From assembly GCA_051880395.1 (NCBI GenBank), contig JBJENW010000264.1:1-9512 (forward strand): DNA of 9,512 bases. Reading direction: 5' to 3'. This DNA comes from JBJENW01 sp051880395 (GTDB lineage: Bacteria > Bacillota > Clostridia > Lachnospirales > Lachnospiraceae). Position 1 is the stretch's first letter, and the number at the start of each line of letters is the position of its first letter. The translations under genes and the position numbers were made by a program. Positions 5,354-9,512 of this stretch are shown here, one piece after another. The notes below the pieces were generated by a model. It saw only the letters and a list, made by a program, of their open reading frames with translations. It searched no databases and was not told the origin of the DNA.

Positions 5354-5887
5354 ATGTCACTACCAGCACATTTATTTTTGTATGATGTTAATGGACGTCT
5401 TATTAGCGGTTCTTCGGATGGTGTTTTAAGTGAGTTATTAGAAGGTCGCCAGGGAGCTATAGAGGTTATGAATAGCTCGCATAAAATGTATGTACATGTG
5501 GATACTTCAACCGGTAGTTTAACAGGTTGCCGGCAGCATGGTGCGTATACGATATATAAGCAAGTTGACAAGGTTTCACCTCTTTTAAATGATGCCTTAT
5601 GTACAGGAAAAAAGTTTCAACAAGCTGTAATTAAATATTATGAGATAACAGAAGCTGGCGCTGAAAAAGAAATATATCGAGTAACTATGAATAATGTAGT
5701 GATTGCTTCAATTGATTTTTCCCATTCGTATACTGGAGGTTCCAGAAATAATAATATGCAAGAAATAGTGGCATTACGTTATTCAGAAATAGAGTGGTTT
5801 TATCTTCCTGGGATGATTAAATATAGTGATTCATGGGACCGGAATTTAAATTCAGATAATAAATCAGAGTCATCGATACAACGTTGA
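5354..5887 (+). CDS. hcp: Hcp-family T6SS tube protein (TssD), probable effector carrier
   Basis: Hcp forms hexameric rings that stack into the tube fired by the type VI secretion system; small effectors can ride in the ring. Hcp signatures visible in order are: LFLYDVNGRLISG at residues 7-19 (first strand), HKMYVHVD at 43-50, VDKVSPLLNDALCTGKKFQQAVIKYYE at 71-97 (matching the central Hcp pattern of a K-x-x-P-L-L-x-x-A-L-x-x-G core then an ...-K-x-Y strand), VVIASIDFS at 115-123 and LRYSEIEWFY at 141-150. The length of 177 is close to the usual 160-172, with a short hydrophilic C-terminal extension. AAGGAA at 5342-5347 gives a good ribosome binding site; the gap to the lipoprotein gene is 10 bases, so all three genes form one operon. 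No other T6SS machine gene is present. Confidence 0.8.
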   Translation: MSLPAHLFLYDVNGRLISGSSDGVLSELLEGRQGAIEVMNSSHKMYVHVDTSTGSLTGCRQHGAYTIYKQVDKVSPLLNDALCTGKKFQQAVIKYYEITEAGAEKEIYRVTMNNVVIASIDFSHSYTGGSRNNNMQEIVALRYSEIEWFYLPGMIKYSDSWDRNLNSDNKSESSIQR

Positions 5888-5916
5888 TATTATCGGTACG
5901 CTCTGTCGGCCTTACT

Positions 5917-5961
5917 GCTGCCGGAGGCACTCACGGATAAACCGCGAGTGCCTCCGGCAGC
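5917..5961 (+). terminator. Strong terminator of the T6SS cargo operon
   Basis: A perfect 16-base inverted repeat (5917-5932 and 5946-5961, arm sequence GCTGCCGGAGGCACTC) encloses 13 bases. It is followed by TTCTTT and lies 29 bases after the hcp stop. The stem is very GC-rich. With only a short U-tract it is not a textbook terminator, but its position is right. Confidence 0.8.
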
Positions 5962-6020
5962 TTCTTTGCGATTCGCGTTTTTTCTCTCTGCTCCAGGTGT
6001 TTTCTTTACGCTCTGATGTG

Positions 6021-6048
6021 CGTCACCTGGTCATCACACCAGGTGACG
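6021..6048. repeat. Inverted repeat with CGTCACCTGG arms
   Basis: CGTCACCTGG (6021-6030) and its exact complement (6039-6048) enclose 8 bases. The right arm overlaps a second palindrome, GTGACGTCAC (6043-6052). No T-run follows, so it is probably not a terminator. Confidence 0.75.
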
Positions 6049-6201
6049 TCACTGAAAATTATCACACAAGCCCCGTCGTGCGTGGTCTGCGCGAAATTAA
6101 CACCCCGTGACGCTTATTTTTTGCTGAATATGTGCGCGATTTTCTGTCTGCGTTGTGTGCATGTTGCCGTCATAAACATGAACGTTCCGGCGGTTCCTGA
6201 T

Positions 6202-6236
6202 GTGCGTCACTTTGACGTTTTGACAAAGTGACGCAC
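6202..6236. repeat. 13-base perfect inverted repeat with GTGCGTCAC core
   Basis: GTGCGTCACTTTG (6202-6214) and CAAAGTGACGCAC (6224-6236) match perfectly around 9 bases. The left arm shares GTGCGTCAC with 6018-6026, linking it to the other inverted repeat. Confidence 0.8.
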
Positions 6237-6313
6237 GGAAGCTGCATGTGCAAACCCGCGCATAACGGCGTTTACCGCGTGATTTTTTAACATCTGACAA
6301 AGTGACCCGGCGT

Positions 6314-6345
6314 GATGGCCAGTGTACTGGCCAGAGTTGGCCATC
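6314..6345. repeat. Nested GGCCA palindromes
   Basis: TGGCCAGT-GT-ACTGGCCA (6316-6333) is a perfect palindrome with a 2-base centre. GATGGCCA (6314-6321) also pairs with TGGCCATC (6338-6345), giving a competing, wider hairpin. Confidence 0.75.
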
Positions 6346-6369
6346 AATGCGCGAACGGCGAACGCAAAG

Positions 6370-6417
6370 GCGGGACAGGATATGTTTTGTTGAACCGCCA
6401 TCGGTGATGGCCGTTCA
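6370..6417 (-). other. Candidate second oriT, MOBP (IncI/IncP-like) nick region
   Basis: On the minus strand an inverted repeat, TGAAC-C-GCCATC and GATGGC-C-GTTCA as read on the plus strand (6391-6417), is followed about eight bases later by ATATCCTG|TCCCG (6383-6371). MOBP relaxases of the RP4 and R64 families nick at YATCCTG|Y, and their oriTs place an inverted repeat just 5' of the nick, as here. The predicted cut lies between 6376 and 6375. No relaxase is encoded, so a helper plasmid would have to act in trans. A short motif can occur by chance; the adjoining repeat makes it more credible. Confidence 0.45.
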
Positions 6418-6426
6418 GCAAAACGC

Positions 6427-6452
6427 CTGGTCAGGGCACAGCCCCGACACCT
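6427..6452. repeat. GGGC-aca-GCCC hairpin shared with the bom region
   Basis: CTGG then TCAGGGC, three bases, GCCCCGA and ACC (6427-6451) parallels 4291-4316 in the bom region, which has the same order with one extra T and a different 3-base loop. The two lie beside the two transfer-origin candidates. Confidence 0.55.
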
Positions 6453-6493
6453 CTGACGAATTGCAGGGGAACAGCGGACCGAATCAGCCCTTC

Positions 6494-6538
6494 ACACACA
6501 AATCCACCGGATTACACAGGGGCACACAGAAATACACA
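6494..6538. repeat. ACACA motifs in 10-bp phase
   Basis: ACACA starts at 6494, 6514, 6524 and 6534; the missing 6504 position reads CCACC. The spacing equals one helical turn, so all copies face the same side of the DNA. The stretch spans the point where the linear record restarts, so only part of it appears at 1-24. Confidence 0.5.
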
Positions 6539-6602
6539 TGTTTCCACCCGTCCGGTGGTTCAGTTCCCCGCCGTAAACACCAGTGAACGCCGGGCAGGAC
6601 AT

Positions 6603-6622
6603 GTAAAGTTAGCTAACTTTAC
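6603..6622. repeat. Perfect 20-bp palindrome (second copy)
   Basis: This is the same palindrome as at 89-108, read a second time around the circle. The companion hairpin recurs at 6659-6675. Confidence 0.8.
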
Positions 6623-7015
6623 TTTCCCCTTTTCGCCGTGGAGTGGCTCAACGGGGCAGGGGATTAAAAATCCCCGTGCAGAGTGGCGACTTTCAGGGCC
6701 GAAAACATCCGAAAATAAGTCTCAGGGGCTCCGGGCCGCAACCGCCGAAATTTCCGGAATGCATAAATTTTGCGCTCGGCAACCCGTACGCAAGACCGCC
6801 GTTAACCGGACAGCAAAGAAATAGCTGTTTAGAGCGAAAGCTCACTGCTCGTAACGTATCACATAGCTGGTACGGATAAATTCTCACTTACTGCACCATA
6901 AACGTACTCGTCAACAACCGCCAAACATGCTTCAAAAATCAACAAATTCGCTGTATCGGAAATTTCGGCGTTTCCGGCGTACAACCCCTAGTACGATTAC
7001 AATCTTATCTCAGGC

Positions 7016-7044
7016 TTGCATTTCCATCATAAAAAAAATATGAT
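7016..7044 (+). promoter_or_regulatory. Methyltransferase promoter (second copy)
   Basis: TTGCAT and TATGAT with a 17-base spacer, as at 502-530. Confidence 0.65.
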
Positions 7045-7075
7045 GACTTTAAATATCATTTGAGGAATTATTTAT

Positions 7076-7984
7076 ATGAAAAACAAAATTCCACACCCGA
7101 TCCCTTATCAAGGAAGTAAACGAAACTTAGCTGAAAAAATATGTTCACTTCTTCCTGAAGGAATTAATACTTTTTATGAACCATTTGCTGGTTCTGCTGC
7201 AATAACAATATATGCCGCATATCATAATATGGCGAAAGAATTTGTAATCGCTGATAACTTACCGGAGCTTGTTGAACTGTGGAAGGCTATTATTGAAAAC
7301 CCGACAGAAACATCCAGAAAATATGAAGATATATGGAATGGGAACATTGAGAAGTCTCAATCTTACTTTAATGATGTGAGGGATAGGTTTAATTTGAGAA
7401 GAGATCCTGTAGATCTACTTTACCTCATTGTCAGATGCGTAAAAAATGCTGTTAGATTTAACAAGAATGGGGCTTTTACACAATCATCTGATAAAAGAAG
7501 ATTGGGAACAAACCCAAAAAAAATGAGTGCCTCAATTCACTCTGTTAGTCAATTATTAAAAGGGAGGACAAGGGTTGTCTGTGGGGACTTTAAAAAGACG
7601 ATAGAAGATGCTGCCATTGGTGATTTTGTTTATATGGATCCTCCGTATCATGGGACAACATATGGAAAAGACAAGCGATATTTTACACAACTGGAACGAG
7701 AGAATTTAATTGATGGGATTTCATACCTTAACTCTAAGGATGTTCCATTCTTGTTGTCATATGATGGCATGACAGGTGATACTGTGCATGGTGAACCATT
7801 ACCTAATAATCTTGAAATGAGAAGACTTCTTATTGATGCAGGTCGTTCATCTCAAGCAACCTTGAACGGAAATAAAGCTACTACATTCGAAAGCCTGTAT
7901 GTATCAAAAAATATAACGCACAGGATTGAACAAGAGTGGAGTGATAGTAGCTTTTTCATTGAAAGGATGTTTGCGGCTGCTTAA
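7076..7984 (+). CDS. DNA adenine-N6 methyltransferase, D12 class (second copy)
   Basis: The protein is identical to the 302-residue product of 562-1470, with the same YQGSKR, FYEPFAGS and DPPY motifs and the same upstream promoter and ribosome binding site. It is almost certainly the same gene met again on the circle. If the molecule were a true tandem multimer, this would be a duplicated modification gene. Confidence 0.9.
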   Translation: MKNKIPHPIPYQGSKRNLAEKICSLLPEGINTFYEPFAGSAAITIYAAYHNMAKEFVIADNLPELVELWKAIIENPTETSRKYEDIWNGNIEKSQSYFNDVRDRFNLRRDPVDLLYLIVRCVKNAVRFNKNGAFTQSSDKRRLGTNPKKMSASIHSVSQLLKGRTRVVCGDFKKTIEDAAIGDFVYMDPPYHGTTYGKDKRYFTQLERENLIDGISYLNSKDVPFLLSYDGMTGDTVHGEPLPNNLEMRRLLIDAGRSSQATLNGNKATTFESLYVSKNITHRIEQEWSDSSFFIERMFAAA

Positions 7985-8027
7985 TTATTTCCAATGATTG
8001 GACCAGCGGGGGCATTTGAAGAGAAAC

Positions 8028-8065
8028 TTACGGTTTCAACTGTTGAACAAAGGATGAAACCGTAA
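8028..8065. terminator. Inverted repeat between M and R genes (second copy)
   Basis: Same 11-base inverted repeat as 1514-1551. Confidence 0.45.
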
Positions 8066-8081
8066 TTTCTTGAATGTGGGT

Positions 8082-8225
8082 TTATCCGGCTTTGGCTGCT
8101 GAAATATATTTATACAGGGTAGATTTTGAAATTCCCATTATTTCGCAGATCTGTGTAACCGTGTGCTTCATTTCATCGTACTGATTAGTTTTTTCATTAA
8201 GTCTTGCACTGAGATCTGGCGCTTG
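8082..8225 (-). pseudogene. Serine recombinase C-terminal remnant (second copy)
   Basis: Same out-of-frame recombinase tail as 1568-1711, lying under the 3' end of the endonuclease gene. Confidence 0.6.
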
Positions 8226-8899
8226 TCAGCCTCGTTTTTTATAAAGTCGAAATCTTTCACATCCTCACCATTCCAAGAAATACAAACTCTTCGTTCTTCA
8301 ACCATAGCAACGTGAGTGTAGTTTTCTGGAAAAGCCCAAAAACATCCACTACAAATATCAACACTTTTATCTGTATGAAAGTTTTGACAGTTTTCACAAG
8401 ACCAACTTTTACGTCTTTGAGCAGATGCGTCTAATAACATATAGTTGTCAACTATCAGCTCTGCATCATTTCCTGCGATCTCGTATGGAATTCTATGATC
8501 AATCTGTAAATATCTAGGGTCAATAATCTCCCCTGTCAGCATAGAACGGGAGCCATAGTGTTCTATTAATTCTCTTTTAAATTTTAAAGGGAACGATTTT
8601 CTACCACCAATTCGATCGGCAACTGGTTTATCAGTATCGAATGAGTAAGCTCCAATCATTCTTCCTGTTTTTTTGCTTGGAACTGTTAATGTTTTTAATG
8701 GAATGCCATTTTCTCTCACATCCCTAGCTGCTCTTGGAGGATGAGCGTATCCATAAATTTCTTCTAACTCTTCTGTTGTGACTAAACCATATTTTAGAAT
8801 GTGAATAATAACAGTCTTTGGACGCTTGGATGTTACTTTTAGACATGCGTCATAAATATATTCAGGTAGATCACTTGGACGGGGAGGGAAATCATTCAT
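8168..8899 (-). CDS. HNH-family restriction endonuclease (second copy)
   Basis: The protein is identical to that of 1654-2385. The ATG at 8899 again overlaps the controller gene's stop; a 17-residue longer start at 8950 is possible. It carries the same IDHR, DNYMLL and paired-cysteine features and is the same locus read twice. Confidence 0.75.
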   Translation of the reverse strand: MNDFPPRPSDLPEYIYDACLKVTSKRPKTVIIHILKYGLVTTEELEEIYGYAHPPRAARDVRENGIPLKTLTVPSKKTGRMIGAYSFDTDKPVADRIGGRKSFPLKFKRELIEHYGSRSMLTGEIIDPRYLQIDHRIPYEIAGNDAELIVDNYMLLDASAQRRKSWSCENCQNFHTDKSVDICSGCFWAFPENYTHVAMVEERRVCISWNGEDVKDFDFIKNEADKRQISVQDLMKKLISTMK

Positions 8900-9146
8900 T
8901 GTTTTTTTGTACCAAAAGTTCATAGGGTTCAATACCAAAAACAGAAGCAAATGCTTCTATAGTGGCAATTGTTACATTACGTTCTCCACGCTCAACGGAA
9001 CCTATATAAGTCCGGTGATATCCGCACAATTCAGCTAATTCCTCTTGAGAAAAACAAAATTTTTTTCGATAAAATAAAACATTTTCTGCCAATATTTTTT
9101 GCAGATGTTTTGGCTTTCTTTGCGTATATAAGGTGGATTCTGTCAT
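8892..9146 (-). CDS. Controller (C) protein (second copy)
   Basis: Identical to the 84-residue product of 2378-2632, with the same helix-turn-helix and the same 8-base overlap with the endonuclease gene. Same locus read twice. Confidence 0.85.
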   Translation of the reverse strand: MTESTLYTQRKPKHLQKILAENVLFYRKKFCFSQEELAELCGYHRTYIGSVERGERNVTIATIEAFASVFGIEPYELLVQKNNE

Positions 9147-9169
9147 AATATTTATAATTATCTATTGAT

Positions 9170-9194
9170 GTCTTTAGATCGACAGACTATAAGT
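9170..9194 (-). promoter_or_regulatory. C-box-like operator (second copy)
   Basis: Same operator as 2656-2680. Confidence 0.6.
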
Positions 9195-9445
9195 AGCATT
9201 TTGAACTTAACTAACGATTCACGAGGCGTGAAAAAATTCCGCGTCCCGTTCACCGTTCTCTGATGAGAAAGTTTATCGTTTTGACCCGTTCGCCGTTCTG
9301 TACGGTCGAAACCGATCACCATTCAGTTTCATGCATAGTCATGCAACGCCCTGAAAACGTTTCTGACGCATTTTTCCGGTTTACCCTGGGGAAAACATCC
9401 CTTTTTACGGTTTTTACGTCAGAAAGCGTCTGAGAGCGTTTCAGC

Positions 9446-9475
9446 GGTGCGTACAATACGGGAGTTATGGTAAAT
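9446..9475 (+). other. cer-like XerC/XerD core (second copy)
   Basis: Same recombination core as 2932-2961, 6514 bases on. In a real dimer these two directly repeated sites would be the XerCD substrate, and recombination would release one 6514-bp circle. Confidence 0.92.
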
Positions 9476-9512
9476 GGATCGGTTTTTCGGGAAGGATCGA
9501 CAGGATTTGCCG

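Larger units (their letters stand above)
5962..6370. other. Gene-free block of inverted and direct repeats
   Basis: No credible gene is visible. The block carries a 14-base direct repeat (CTGATGTGCGTCAC at 6013-6026 and 6197-6210), each copy opening an inverted repeat, and further copies of the GTGAC/GTCAC core. TGACAAAGTGAC occurs at 6221-6232 and 6295-6306. A nested GGCCA-rich palindrome lies at 6314-6345. This density of symmetric sites just beside a possible transfer origin suggests binding sites for an accessory DNA-binding protein, or a maintenance locus. Confidence 0.5.
6515..9512. repeat. Second copy of the terminal redundancy (repeat of 1-2998)
   Basis: This segment repeats the window's first 2998 bases at offset 6514 and stops only at the window end. 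The annotations below at 6603-9475 are the same loci as those at 89-2961, not independent genes, unless the molecule is a real multimer. Confidence 0.95.

Noticed and set aside
5350..5571. Minus-strand 73-codon frame inside hcp
   Set aside because: It is antisense to a gene with clear Hcp motifs and has no signal of its own.
6494..6538. CRISPR array or replication iterons
   Set aside because: Repeats are 5 bases long at 10-base spacing, far too short for CRISPR. The plasmid already has a ColE2 origin, which does not use iterons.
6016..6586. Frames of 64-94 codons on both strands
   Set aside because: They are built from the inverted repeats and overlap the candidate oriT; none has a ribosome binding site or recognisable domain.

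Overview
The window holds a small circular plasmid of the ColE2 family, of the kind carried by enterobacteria, read about one and a half times around. Bases 1-2998 reappear at 6515-9512 with a constant offset of 6514. The simplest reading is a 6514-bp circle whose linear record overlaps itself; a true tandem multimer is the alternative. The host group is inferred from four elements that I match from memory: a ColE2-type Rep protein with its origin, a cer-type XerC/XerD dimer-resolution site, a ColE1/pMB1-type mobilization (bom) segment, and type VI secretion (T6SS) proteins of enterobacterial style.

Layout of one unit. (a) 1-561: non-coding DNA with palindromes and a good promoter for the next gene. 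(b) 562-2632: an AT-rich restriction-modification module. It has a D12-class adenine methyltransferase on the plus strand, facing an overlapping controller (C) gene and HNH endonuclease gene on the minus strand. The out-of-frame tail of a serine recombinase lies under the 3' end of the endonuclease gene. (c) 2633-3118: C-box operator, cer-like site, and the rep leader with its antisense RNA. (d) 3119-4091: rep and the ColE2-type origin. (e) 4180-4318: bom/oriT. (f) 4418-5961: a three-gene operon plus terminator, encoding an HExxH metallopeptidase resembling the toxin domain of VgrG2b, a lipoprotein, and an Hcp-family T6SS tube protein. (g) 5962-6514: a gene-free block of inverted repeats with a second possible transfer origin of the ATCCTG (MOBP) type.

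The most interesting element is the operon in (f). In place of the colicin, immunity and lysis genes usual for ColE2 plasmids, this plasmid appears to carry a T6SS toxin, its periplasmic immunity lipoprotein and a dedicated Hcp carrier. It has no T6SS machine of its own, so delivery would depend on the host's secretion system. The plasmid also has no relaxase but shows one clear and one possible transfer origin, which suggests it moves by borrowing helpers' relaxases. The R-M module and the toxin/immunity pair could both penalise plasmid loss, and the cer-like site would keep the plasmid monomeric. Families are assigned by reading motifs and from memory of relatives; no database search was run.
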